In this document: positions 12,175 to 28,561 of the stretch, piece by piece
Numbering within the stretch: the stretch's first letter is position 1
Layout: each line of letters opens with the position of its first letter
From: Quercus robur
Taxonomy: Eukaryota > Streptophyta > Magnoliopsida > Fagales > Fagaceae
Direction of reading: 5' to 3'
Length of the DNA stretch: 64,000 nt
Assembly (NCBI RefSeq): GCF_932294415.1
Contig: NC_065542.1
Location: 45,163,942 to 45,227,941 of the forward strand
The notes under the pieces: model-generated
Databases searched by the model: none
What the model saw: the letters and a program-made list of their open reading frames with translations, nothing else
Told to the model about the DNA's origin: nothing
Position numbers and translations under genes: made by a program

Positions 12175-13246
12175 TTGCTCAATCTGCTTGAAAATAAATA
12201 TTATATCCAGAAATGGTGGTGTTGCACATGTCTCATTGCTATTTCTACGCAATGACATTTTTGTTAATTTTGGAATCGATTTTAATTTGCATTTTCTTTT
12301 TGCTATCTTCTATCTTATTTTTTACATTATCTTTCTTTTCTCTCCCAATCACTGATCCTCTCTCTCAAACAATACTTGTTAATGTTGTCGAATGTTCTCC
12401 TGAGTCCAAAATGGCGACAATTTTATGTCCCCGATTACAAGGATTGAGAAATGGACTGGTTAATAATGGGTGCATCCAGGGACAAAGCTATTCCTAGGCT
12501 TTGGGGGGCAATGGCCCTTGCTAGCTTAATATATATATATATATATATATATATAATAATTAATAAAAAAAATCCAGTATATATATATAGGTATTAATTT
12601 TAGCAATTTCATCAATAAAATTACATTTGGCCCCCTTGACAATATTATTGACCCTTTTAACTAAAATTCTAAGACTACAAATTTTTGCCACAATTGCCCA
12701 TTTGGCATATTGTGAATGGTAGAGAAAAAGTGGCGGGTTTATGTAAAAGTGACAAGCAATCAATCACAGTCTATTGTGTAAGATAATTATAGATTTGTGG
12801 TAAATGTTGTGGCTTTTTATGTGATACTAGAATTACTCTCATTTTCTAAAGGCCATTACAAATTTTATAGACCTAAAAACTAGAACAAAATTAACAAGTC
12901 CAAAAAAATTAGTTCAACAACAAAAATTACCAATAGCAAAACTAAAAACAACTAAGCCCAATCAACTAATTTTACTAAAAACAAACAAGATGGCTCTTTA
13001 AATAATTTTTAAAAAAAATTATTTTGCTCTTACACAGCAATAGATGCACTTATCAAATACAAAATAAATTCCTTCTCAAAAAAAAAAAATACAAAATAAA
13101 TAAATAAAAATATATATATATAGCAACAACAAGTCGAGTTCTATTTTCATAAATGATAACATTATAATGTATTAAGAAACAATTATTTTGTATCTTTTTT
13201 TTCATTGATGATTTTTTAATATTAAATGGATGCTTATTTAAAATTT

Positions 13247-13262
<16 letters not shown>
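12175..13262. other. Intergenic, no gene recognised
   Basis: An open frame at 12213-12497 translates to a hydrophobic, serine-rich peptide with no recognisable domain and no sign of exons around it. I do not count it as a gene. AT microsatellites occur at about 12528-12554. Confidence 0.5.

Positions 13263-13264
<2 letters not shown>

Positions 13265-13309
<45 letters not shown>
13265..13309. repeat. (GA)n microsatellite
   Basis: About 45 bases of uninterrupted GA repeat, directly against the left end of the long-TIR element and directly after a (TA)n run. Confidence 0.95.
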
Positions 13310-13311
<2 letters not shown>

Positions 13312-14336
13312 ACACTTGGTGTAACTTCACAAGTGTTACACCTTTTTTTGGACTATTGATTTATATTATATCTAAGTGTAAAAAAATACTCAAGAGAATG
13401 TTATAATTGTTCCCTAAAAATTAGTAATTAAGTCATTAACTCTTCTTATTAAAAAAAAAAAACAGCATTAACTCTCTACTCCCCATCATCATCTTCATCC
13501 TCTCCCGCTCTCTCACATGGTCTCGTGTTCTATGTACATTCACCCTCAACCATGGAAACTAAGGGCGAGTTTAGGAAGCAAGTGAAAGCTTTTATTATTA
13601 TTTTAAGTTTAGGAGTGTTTGGTTGCTTCACTCATTTGCTACCACCTGTGAAGCCGTTCTTTCTTGGGGCCATACTTTGTGTGTTGCACCACCAGTGATG
13701 GAGCAGGATAAAAATTTTGGTGATCTGTATATTATATCTATTCTTCCCTTCCTCCCACTCTTATAGATATAAGCCTCTCATTCAATTTCAGTTCTTATAA
13801 AATAATTATTATAACAAATCTTTTTTCTTTTTACATTTATTTCCTATATAGTTGTAGCTTGTATATGAAATTTGTGAAGTCCCTTTGATTTTAATTAGAA
13901 ATAAGTTCTTAAAGGTAGCACATATGCTCTAGCTTTATGGTTGAAAGGGTGATTGACATGCTTCTACAGCTTTATATGCAGTTTATGTAAAGACATTTGG
14001 GGTTAGCCTAACAACTTTTTGTTCTTGTTCTAGAGCGATTTGTCCTTAGATCTTAGTTGGGTATACAATTTAACAATAGTATAATTAGAGGTTGCCCTGA
14101 AAGTACATAGAACACAAAGGCTGTGTGAGAGAAGGAGAGAGGATGAAGATGATGAGTTGGAGAGTAGAGAGTTAATGCTGATTTTATTTTTAATAAAAAA
14201 GAGTTAATGTCCTAATTACTAATTTCTAGAGAATAATAATGATATGAACATGAGTGTTTTTTTTACCCTTAGATCTAATACAAATCAATAGTCTAAAAAA
14301 TGTGCAACTCCTATGAAGTTACACTAGGTGTAACTT
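13309..14336. mobile_element. Long-TIR element, Mutator-like or foldback type
   Basis: About 240 bases at each end (13309 to about 13555, and about 14095-14336) are inverted copies of each other with modest divergence. Matching blocks include actattgattt, aaattagtaatta, cattaactctctact and catcatcttcatcctctc. Both tips are themselves palindromes: GTTACACTTGGTGTAAC and GTTACACTAGGTGTAAC. The roughly 540-base middle (about 13556-14094) shows no convincing protein. A clear target duplication could not be read because the left flank is a TA/GA microsatellite. Long TIRs suggest a non-autonomous Mutator-like element, but foldback elements look alike. Confidence 0.7.
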
Positions 14337-14344
14337 GAACCTTT

Positions 14345-15616
14345 CTCATATATCTATATATTTATATATTAAGAAAATTCAGAAAATTAGTTATGACTAC
14401 AAAAAATATAAAAAAATACCCCTAATCTAATTAGATAATTCTTATTCTTAAAAAATAAAAAATAGGGTTAAAATTGTAATTTAACAAAATTCAAAAACAA
14501 AAAAATTATCAGAGAAACTTTTTTTTCTAAAAATTAGCACTTTTTATTTAAATATATCTCACGCACGTTTGATACATTTTTTTTTTTCCTAAAACCTAGC
14601 ACACAATAAAGCCAAGCAGTTTACTTCATTTCAAATATTAAATTTTAGTTTCTTAAAAATTCATTCATGTGTAACCTTACTAATATTAGATAAATTCAAA
14701 TTGAAAAATTACATTATATATATACACACACTTCTGTCTCCTAACTCCAAATCCTAGCTCCAACCTTAGGTGCATTTTTTGGGTTTTCCAACGTGAATTA
14801 TGTGGGTCTTATGGCATGGGAGAGGCGACAGTGATTTTAGAGGGTTTATCTAGGTGGTCTTTCGTCTTTGGTGTTGTTGACGACGGGATTTTTTTTTGCA
14901 TGTTTTAGTTGTGGATGGGTTTGCGTGGGCTTTGTTGTGGGTGGATCATTGTTGCTATGGGTTTTGCAGTCAATGGATGAGTAGGGTTTGTTATGGTTGC
15001 TTTTGTTGCCTGGGCTTATTTTCTAAAAGTAGTTTGAGTTGTACTATTCCATACACATTTTTAATTTTGGAAAAAAAAAAAAAAAAAACAGTTTCTATTT
15101 ACAATCTTAAAAAAATTTTATCAATGCTTTTTAGAACATTTTTTAGAAATTGCTACCAAACAACACTACCATTCATACTTTAATAAATCTAAAGTGTTAA
15201 AACAGTACTCACTATAATTTGCCAAACACTCAAAAATACTACAAAAATTTTCAATTAAAACTCTAAGATGAATTCCCTTACCATACTTGAGATTCGGCCT
15301 AATGCCAATCAAATCCCAAAACATTTCAAAATTGATCAATTTGATTCCTAAGACCCAACTTGGTCCCTAAGAGTCTAAGATAGTTGAGAAAAATGACTAA
15401 TTGGGCTAACAATATTTAGGGCCTACGTTGGCATTAGGGACTAAATTATTCAATTTCTAAATGTTTTAGACAAAATTAACATTAGCCTTACCTGTTATTG
15501 GAATTTACTAAAAACTCTACTACTTCCTCCACAGTAAACACTAAATTTAATTTTTATAACTTTATCCATGGACCTTCTTTGTTTCGAAGAATATTAGATC
15601 ATTAAATATTAAGAAT

Positions 15617-15651
<35 letters not shown>

Positions 15652-15812
15652 GGTGGAACTTACCTTTAAAATTCGCTTTTATTTTTATTTTTTTTAACCA
15701 ATGTAAGTAAGTGTAAAGAAAGTCATATGATATCTCATCATATGCTTAAGGGGGCTTACTTTATAGAAACTGTAGTTTAGAAACTAAAGAGTGAAACAGA
15801 ATGATAAATAAC
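14345..15812. other. Intergenic AT-rich spacer with a poly(G) tract
   Basis: No gene is seen. A G/T-rich block at 14810-15020 resembles the reverse complement of the CAACCA-rich block at 63720-63900. A run of 34 G lies at 15617-15650. Confidence 0.5.
15617..15650 (+). repeat. Homopolymer of 34 guanines
   Basis: This is an uninterrupted G run in otherwise AT-rich DNA, able in principle to form G-quadruplexes on the plus strand. Its length may be inexact, because such runs are error-prone in sequencing. Confidence 0.85.
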
Positions 15813-15922
15813 GTAAAAGAATTATTGATCGGATTCATAATCCAAATTGCAATTCGGTATGGATAAAGTAAAAGAATTATTGATCAGATTGATAATCCAA
15901 ATTGCAATTCGGTATGGATAAT
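15813..15922. repeat. Tandem duplication, period 55 bp, two copies
   Basis: The unit beginning gtaaaagaattattgatc occurs at 15813 and again at 15868, with only a few mismatches visible. It lies downstream of the GSNOR stop codon. Confidence 0.85.
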
Positions 15923-16693
15923 AAGCATCTCCCTTCAACTCTTCTTCCCCTGGTTCAAAGAGGATTTAATCCCAAGTTTCTTGCATGAAGGCAAGAAATT
16001 ATACTGATTGAGTTGACCGACACTTGGACAACTTCAAGACTCGTTAATACAAGAATTGAATTAATAATGGGAAAATATCATGACTTTCACAATGACATTG
16101 GAATGTGCCATTTGAAATCCACATTGTAAAAGGTTCTGTTCAGCAATACCCTCTCTTTCTATCTCTGCGAATTACAACATTATCCGGTTAGCCAAATTTC
16201 AAGTTTTACACTAATGACCTCTATCACAGATGCATGAAAGTAATTTGAGATTCATGCCAATTAGATGAAAACCGGAGTGCACAAGAATTCATAGGGAAGA
16301 AAACCCAAATATAACCGTCAATATTATCATATTCTTAAACTGTATATAGCATTTCAAATTTATTTATTTATTTTAAAATCCTGCTGGATGATTTTACTCT
16401 GTTGTCATTTGTCATTAGAAGAAGATGACATTTTGGCGTCATGGCGTCACGTATCTCATGCATGCTCTGTACCAGTACCAGATTGAAAAATCCGGACTTC
16501 CATTCATATAACCATAAATATAGTTTATAGACAAAGGCAGTAATAGAGAAATGGACTTACACTTGGAATTCTTCACATTACCCATTTATACTAGTTAATA
16601 GCATCCACACTCAGTTTATTTTTACTTCCATTAAAGCAAGGCAAAACAGTAAATCCACTCCACAAGTAACTCACGATGAACACTTGGATCACC
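15923..16693. other. 3' flank of the minus-strand GSNOR gene
   Basis: Contains the expected 3' UTR and terminator region of the gene ending at 16694. No other gene is seen. Confidence 0.5.
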
Positions 16694-22777
<6,084 letters not shown>

Positions 22778-22895
22778 GGAAGGAAACTGTGAGTGTGAGA
22801 GCACAAAATGCAGAGAAAAAGAGAAGGGATTTTAGAGGTTAGAAATGAGAGTTAGTGGGACACACACATCAAATACAATAATGCATTTTACATCC

Positions 22896-22907
22896 CTATT
22901 TAATAGA
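22896..22907 (-). promoter_or_regulatory. Possible TATA box of GSNOR
   Basis: The minus strand reads TCTATTAAATAG about 120 bases upstream of the ATG at 22777. Position and AT content suit a TATA element, but nothing else confirms it. Confidence 0.3.
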
Positions 22908-22909
22908 CT

Positions 22910-23586
22910 ATAGAGCCACCACTCTGATCTTACCCAATGGCTTTGGTCATTAGGATTTTTTTTTTTTTTTTTTTTTATTTAAATTTAAAGGATAGCGGTC
23001 ATGAAAATAAATAAATTATAAAAAAGATAATGAGTTTTTTTTTTTTTTTTTTTTTTTTGAGGAATAAAGATAATGAAATCTTTTTTCTATTTTTTATTTT
23101 GGGGAATAAAGATAATGAAATCTGAGTGTTGTAGCTGCACTTGTCTGGGTAGGCTACGTGTTATTTTCAATGAGTTAACAAAAAAGCTAACAGTATATGA
23201 CAAGGTTTGGTAAAGTTTTTTATAAGAAAAGAAAAAATAATATTAGTGATGGATAACAAATGATAATTTTCTGAAATGAAAATTTAAAATTTTTTGTGTT
23301 ATTACCTATCAGTTATGTATTATTTCAGCGCAAAATAAAAAATAAAAAAATAAAAAAAAGATTTGTGTGTGCATTGTATGCATTATCAATATGGGAGAGG
23401 ATTTACTAAACTTTTATATGTGGTAATTGTTGTATATGAGATTAGGCAACAGTCAAAGAAAAGTGAAGTATTCAATGGTCATGCACAATACACATAACCA
23501 GCTTAACCTATGATTTATTGTTACTTCTTTTTTATTATCACTTTATCTTATATGCAGTAATTGCTACATATAAGATTATAGCATAT
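22910..23586. other. Intergenic, GSNOR promoter side
   Basis: AT-rich with two poly(T) tracts (22952-22977, 23035-23058) and a short direct repeat of aataaagataatgaaatct at about 23063-23122. No gene is seen. Confidence 0.5.
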
Positions 23587-23598
23587 AAGGTTGCTGCA

Positions 23599-25330
23599 AT
23601 GAAATTCCATGGGATGTTTCAAAATTCCAATCGGTCTATGCAATGAAATTGAGACCATGATTAAAAAATTTTGGTGGGGACAACGTGGAGATCGAAGGAA
23701 GATACATTGGGTCAAGTGGGATGAGTTGATTAAAGCCAAAGGAGTGGGTGGCATGGGCTTTAGAGACTTAGCAAAATTCAATGACTCTCTATTAGCAAAG
23801 CAAGCGTGGAGGCTCTTGCATAATCATAACTCCCTTTTCTACAAAGTGTTCAAGGCGCGGTTTTTTCCAAATTCAACCATTATGGAGGCCAAGGAATCAA
23901 GGATGGGGTCTTATGCTTGGAGGAGCATACTTGTAGGGAGGGATGTCATTCGAAGGGGTGCTAGATGGAGAGTCGGTGATGGAAAAAAAATTCGAATTTG
24001 GCAAGATCATTGGCTGCCAAGAAAACATCCACCACAAGTACTTTCTTCTCCCTTGACAGATTTTGAAAACTCTAGAGTTGATATTCTTATAGACCCAAGT
24101 ACGAGGAGGTGGGATGAAGAGATGATACACGGTCTGTTCAGTGCAGAGGAGGCAGATCTAATCAAGACCATCCCCTTAAGTAGTGGAGCTTCCGAAGATA
24201 TCCTATATTGGCCTCACTCAAGCAATGGTCACTATAGTTGCAAGACCGGTTATAAATTCTTAAAAATGGATGAGGAGCTGCCTGCTGCACCACAAGTAGC
24301 CGTAAATGAAGAGAAGAAACTGTGGAATGGAATATGGTCACTCCGAGTTCCCCCCAAGGTGAAAACACTGCTTTGGCGTGCATGCCGTGAAGCTATGCCG
24401 ACAAAGAAGGCTCTATTCCGTCGAACTATTGCAACGGACTCAGACTGTGTTAGATGTCACGGCCATGTTGAAGATTCATTGCATGCTATGTGGTCCTGCC
24501 CAGAACTAGACACGGTGTGGTCGGACTTGGAGCTTTGGAATTTCAGGTGTGATGTTCAGTTCATGACCTTCAAGGAGCTGCTGTCGTGGTTAATTGCAAA
24601 CAACCATCAAACAGAGGTCTTTGCTGTAACGGCTTGGACAATCTGGAATCAGCGGAACCGGGTTCGTCTCAACCAACCGGCGGACTCACTTCACCAAATC
24701 CCTCAGATTTCAAAGTCTTGGCTAGCCGAATATAAAGCTCGGCAACTTCCTGTGACTATTCCAGTGCAGCAGAACCGGAATACCAGAACTCTTTGGAGGC
24801 CACCACCATCGGAGCTTTTCAAAATAAATTTCGATGGCGCCGTCTTCAAACATGAAAAGAAGTCTGGCATTGGAGTTGTTATAAGAGATCACCAGGGCTC
24901 TGTTATTGCCTCATGCTCAAAACCGGTGCACCAGGAGCTAGGCAGTGAGGATGTTGAGGCAACGGCTGCGGCATGGGCTCTGTTTTTTGCTTTGGACGTG
25001 GGGGTGAAAAGGGTAGTACTTGAGGGTGATTCTTTGTCTGTTATCAAAGGGTTAATGGGGGAAGGAAGGCTGCTAACTCCAATGGGATTGATCATTGAGG
25101 AGGCCAAACATTTATCTAGACATTTTGAAGAATTACATTACTCTCATGTTAAGAGGGATTGTAATATTTTAGCTCATAATCTGGCTAGACATGCCGCTGG
25201 CATTCCGGATTTATTAGTTTGGATGGAGGATATTCCTTCACATTTTCATGATGTACTTCAAGCCGATTTATTAGGCTTATCTGAATAAAAGTATGTTACG
25301 TGTCTTTCTCAAAAAAAAAAAAAAAAAAAA
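23599..25330 (+). mobile_element. 5'-truncated LINE (RNase H-bearing), recent insertion
   Basis: Non-LTR retrotransposon 3' portion ending in a poly(A) tail (about 25311-25330). The flanking 10-mers GGTTGCTGCA at 23589-23598 and 25331-25340 are identical, 12 bp if the preceding AA is counted, and form the target duplication. The sequence between them holds one unbroken frame for the C-terminal part of ORF2. Endonuclease and reverse-transcriptase domains are missing, as expected of 5' truncation during target-primed reverse transcription. Confidence 0.93.
23609..25288 (+). CDS. LINE ORF2 C-terminal fragment: zf-RVT and RNase H
   Basis: A 559-residue open frame. Residues 1-130 are the post-RT connection (WWGQ, KGVGGMGFRDLAKFNDSLLAKQ, GDGKKIRIWQDHWLPRK). 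About 215-330 is the zf-RVT region (LWNGIWSLRVPPKVKTLLWR, then CVRCHGHVEDSLHAMWSCPE). About 400-545 is an RNase H domain with the acidic residues in INFDGAVF, EDVEATAAAWAL and LEGDSLS, and a final AHNLAR in place of the usual Asp motif. The ATG is just the first one inside the truncated element. It is not a complete LINE protein and I do not consider it a host gene, although it has no stop or frameshift. It lies between GSNOR and the WDR26-like gene. Confidence 0.85.
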   Translation: MGCFKIPIGLCNEIETMIKKFWWGQRGDRRKIHWVKWDELIKAKGVGGMGFRDLAKFNDSLLAKQAWRLLHNHNSLFYKVFKARFFPNSTIMEAKESRMGSYAWRSILVGRDVIRRGARWRVGDGKKIRIWQDHWLPRKHPPQVLSSPLTDFENSRVDILIDPSTRRWDEEMIHGLFSAEEADLIKTIPLSSGASEDILYWPHSSNGHYSCKTGYKFLKMDEELPAAPQVAVNEEKKLWNGIWSLRVPPKVKTLLWRACREAMPTKKALFRRTIATDSDCVRCHGHVEDSLHAMWSCPELDTVWSDLELWNFRCDVQFMTFKELLSWLIANNHQTEVFAVTAWTIWNQRNRVRLNQPADSLHQIPQISKSWLAEYKARQLPVTIPVQQNRNTRTLWRPPPSELFKINFDGAVFKHEKKSGIGVVIRDHQGSVIASCSKPVHQELGSEDVEATAAAWALFFALDVGVKRVVLEGDSLSVIKGLMGEGRLLTPMGLIIEEAKHLSRHFEELHYSHVKRDCNILAHNLARHAAGIPDLLVWMEDIPSHFHDVLQADLLGLSE

Positions 25331-25340
25331 GGTTGCTGCA

Positions 25341-25700
25341 TATCGTCCCCTATTATGATACACCACTCCCACACAATTTTGTTGCAACTTTGGTCTCGAT
25401 GAAGTGGCACACACAAGTGGTCAACTGAATCAAATTTTACATGACCCATTACCATTTTTAAAACAAATAGTAAGAAGAATTGTAACACAAGAATTGTCCT
25501 CTTTCAAAAACTCTCTTATAATATGTATATATGAATATTATACGAATGGACTGGCCCACATGGATTGAAACATCAAAATAATATATTGGATGTGTTTAGA
25601 GCATTTTATTGCATTGGTCTTCCACATGTCACTGTCATCCCAGCCTCCCTGCTAAACGTGACGCCCCGTTTCCACATGTTGCTGGCGCTACCAGGCCAAA
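25341..25700. other. Spacer between two LINE pieces
   Basis: No gene is seen. Sequence to the right of the target duplication continues the pre-insertion locus. Confidence 0.5.
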
Positions 25701-25719
25701 CACAAATAAAAAGAGGTAG

Positions 25720-26364
25720 AGAGGTGTTTTTTAAGGGTAGCATGTGGATGGTTGGTAGGGACAGCAACTTGAGCTTTTTGGCTAGAAAATTGGACGAAGA
25801 AAGGGCCTATTCGTCATCTGATTCAAGGCCCCTTAAACTCAGGAAGCATCTCAATGCGAAGTCAAGGATGTTATGTTGGACACGGGTTGGGACTGGAACA
25901 AAATACCCTTTGATCTTCCTGAAGATATTAAGTAGATGATCCAAACCACTCCTATTTCAATGACAGGTAGAGGTAGCGACAGATTAGCATGGGTGGATGA
26001 TCCAAAAGGCAACTTTGACTTAAGGAGTGCCTATAGTATTGCAGTGGGTGCTGCTCCCAGCCAAACCTTTACTGTCAGTTGGATATGGAAGTCTAAAACC
26101 CTGCCTCGAATCAGAACGTTTTTGTGGAAATGTGCTCATGACAGTATTAGAGTGAAGTATTGCCTTCTGCAAAGAGGGGTGGTTGATGATGATATTTGTC
26201 CCATTTGTCCAAGAGATCCAGAAACAGTGCTGCATGCTCTCAGAGATTGGTCTCGGGTTAAGGCTGTTTGGATCCATTTGGAAGTCAAGCTGACGAATCA
26301 AGGCTTTTGGTTGACTAACTTGCAAGAGTGGCTTAATGTGAATGGGAAGATTAATAGCAGCTAA
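25720..26364 (+). pseudogene. Decayed LINE remnant (zf-RVT region)
   Basis: About 25740-25850 reads VGDGSNLSFW...ENWTKKGPI in one frame, the segment before zf-RVT. Then 25936-26364 encodes WVDDPKGNFDLRSAYSIAV, WIWKSKTLPRIRTFLWKCAH and CPICPRDPETVLHALRDW, a typical zf-RVT order. Frames are broken by stops and shifts. It is more diverged than the LINE just upstream, so it came from an older, different family. Confidence 0.8.
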
Positions 26365-26442
26365 TGCCCATTCTTCACACCCCAACAAGTGACTCTCTTT
26401 AACGAGTTATTATTGGGTACTTCGAGAATATACTTTTTTTTT

Positions 26443-26494
26443 CTCTCACATAAAGGTGAGTTCCACTCATCATAAGGTTCACCCTATGTGAGAG
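26443..26494. repeat. Short inverted repeat (hairpin)
   Basis: CTCTCACATA and TATGTGAGAG face each other, and the pairing extends by AAGGTGA/TCACC around a loop of about 19 bases. It may be a tiny foldback element. Function unknown. Confidence 0.7.
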
Positions 26495-26657
26495 GGAGGA
26501 AATATACTATTAGAGTATCTAATAAATTTTCCTCTTTAACAAGGGTTTGGTTGCTGTGATGATTTTCCATATAAAAAAGTTTTTTTTTTTTTTTTTTTTT
26601 TTGCTTTTGAGAATCTAAGAAAAAAATATATATATATATATATATTTGGATAGGGAT

Positions 26658-26871
26658 TTAGGGTCTGTTTGGATACTGTTTATTGTTGAAAACTGAAAAC
26701 ACTATAGCGAAATAATTTTTAAATGTGTGAATAATGCCGTGAGACCCAGTTTTAAAGTTAGATTTACGTTTTTTCGTACTTGCGGGTCCTTTGAACAGTA
26801 CACTGGACCTAACCAAAAAAATATGTACGCGCGAAATGTTGGGTTTTGCGGGTATCCAAACTCACACTAAG
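26658..26871. mobile_element. Short TIR element (MITE)
   Basis: Left TTAGGGTCTGTTTGGATAC and the reverse complement of the right end, TTAGTGTGAGTTTGGATACC, share TGTTTGGATAC-like cores. It is about 210 bp and non-coding. From memory, similar elements beginning GGTCTGTTTGGATA are common in Fagales genomes. The class is not certain because the target duplication is unclear. Confidence 0.6.
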
Positions 26872-27690
26872 ATTATGTGCAATACATTATGATTATATGT
26901 GATAGTTTTTAATAGTTGAGATTATGTATCAAAAAAATAATTGAGATTAAGAGTTTAAAAAAGTAATAAAAAAAAAGTTAAAAAGTAAAAATTGTTGTTA
27001 GAATTTTTTTTTTTTTAAATTAAAAAAAAAGGAGTAATTGCATGCGGTGCAATACCGGTCTATCCATGGCATGCGGTATCCAAGAAGTGGCTTTGTGCAA
27101 AATATTTAACTTTGAAGCATTTATAAAATAGAGAGTCATGTTCATGTAAGAGTTGCCATAACAATGCCAAATTGAATGCTTTGACATCACCGAAAGCTTA
27201 TATCTCCTTTTGCTTTAGGAAAATATAGAATAAAATTCACCTTTACTTAATAATAGTGTGTAAATTAGTAAAGTTTCAAAAGTTTACGTGACACAATATA
27301 GATTGAGATCGCATATAATATCTAGAGTATTGCATCACATGCATTTACTGTCATTCTTCTCACAAAAATTTTTACTCCTTTACTTTTTAAAATTTTTTTA
27401 TTTAAGAGTTGAAATTAAAAGCTGATTTTCTTTACTCTCAACCCACCATCCCCTAAAAGTTACCATAATTTTTTAGTAGAGTTGTGGTATGCTTTTGTGT
27501 TAAAACCTCTTTCCTTCTCCCTTGTGTGTGTTTGTTTCTCAAAAAAAAAAAAAAAAAAACCCTTAGCTATTAAAAGCTTTTTTAGGTTGAGAGAGAAACC
27601 AAAAAAAGGAAAATGCTTAATTTGAGACAGAATTTCACTGAAAAATGGTTATTTTGCAAAAATGGAAAACGACAGCGTGTTGAAGGATTT
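26872..27690. other. Intergenic, upstream of the WDR26-like gene
   Basis: AT-rich, with poly(A) at about 27541-27559. No gene is seen. The promoter of the next gene should lie here or just downstream. Confidence 0.5.
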
Positions 27691-28554
27691 GCTTGCCTCG
27701 CAGTTTCTCCACTAGATTTCGAATCTATCACAATTTGCTAGTTTCCATCCCAAACCATCACTCACACAAAACCACCATTTTCTTCCCCAACGACCACATT
27801 TTTGACACTGCAAATCCCATTAAAGCTTCTGTGTTGCTCACTCTCTCTCTCTCTCCACCATTTCTACTAACTCATACCTCTCTCTCCTCCTCAGTAGAAC
27901 TTATTTTCTCCATTTCTGCCCACAAAGCTCTTCTGGGTCATAAACGCTTTTTGCTCTTATCCGCTTTTACGTACATGGGTCAGTGCACTATATTTTCTGT
28001 TATTCACTAGCGGTTTTTGGATATTAACCGTTTTGGGATTCTGGGTTTTTGTTCCTTAGTTTTCCCAATAGTTTTTAGGTATATGGGGGTCGTTCTGTTA
28101 TAGGTTTGTTCGGTGCTTTTGAGGTTTAACGAACTTTTGGTTTTTTTTTTTTTTTTTTTTTTTGAGTTTAGAGCTTCTGTATTGTCAATATGAAAAATTG
28201 GGTTATTTTTGTTTAGGGTTTATCAGGCTTTACAAGTTTGTTGCTTCATAATTTCGAGGTTTTGGGTTGTACCAAATGTTGCATTTATACTCAATACTAA
28301 GCTTTTGATTCAAATTTTTATTCTTTTGGTTTTGGGTATTTGGCTTCTTATTCGTTCTACCTCATTTGGTATCTACTTTGAGCTCTTGGGAAATTGGTTT
28401 CCTGGAAAATTAGTTCTCAGACTTGAGTGGAAAATTTACTTCTTTTTGCTTTGGGGTCAATTTCAATGCAACAAATTCATGGCTGGTGGAGGAAACGGGA
28501 GTTTTTGAGTATGAAAAGCAAGGAAGTTCTCCTAATAAAACCTGCAGCAACCCC
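27690..28554 (+). promoter_or_regulatory. Presumed promoter / 5' UTR of the WDR26-like gene, with CT microsatellite
   Basis: Base composition turns less AT-rich, with pyrimidine-rich blocks (CT repeat at about 27839-27856) common in plant 5' UTRs. No TATA box or transcription start could be fixed, and a 5'-UTR intron is possible. The upstream frame reaching to 28423 opens with TTG and is not evidence for an earlier start. Confidence 0.4.
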
Positions 28555-28561
28555 ATGTTAA
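28466..28561 (+). CDS. Upstream ORF overlapping the WDR26-like start
   Basis: ATG at 28466 opens a 31-codon frame (MQQIHGWWRKREFLSMKSKE...) that ends TAA at 28559-28561. The stop shares its last A with the second in-frame ATG (28561) of the main gene, and it passes over the first ATG (28555). If transcribed, this arrangement would favour repression or termination-reinitiation at 28561. Whether it is translated is unknown, and the transcript start is not known. Confidence 0.4.
   Translation: MQQIHGWWRKREFLSMKSKEVLLIKPAATPC

Noticed and set aside
12213..12497. 94-codon frame as a small gene
   Set aside because: Hydrophobic, no domain, no splice context, in repeat-rich DNA.
28423..28554. N-terminal extension of the WDR26-like frame
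   Set aside because: The frame opens at TTG, not ATG. The first in-frame ATG is at 28555.
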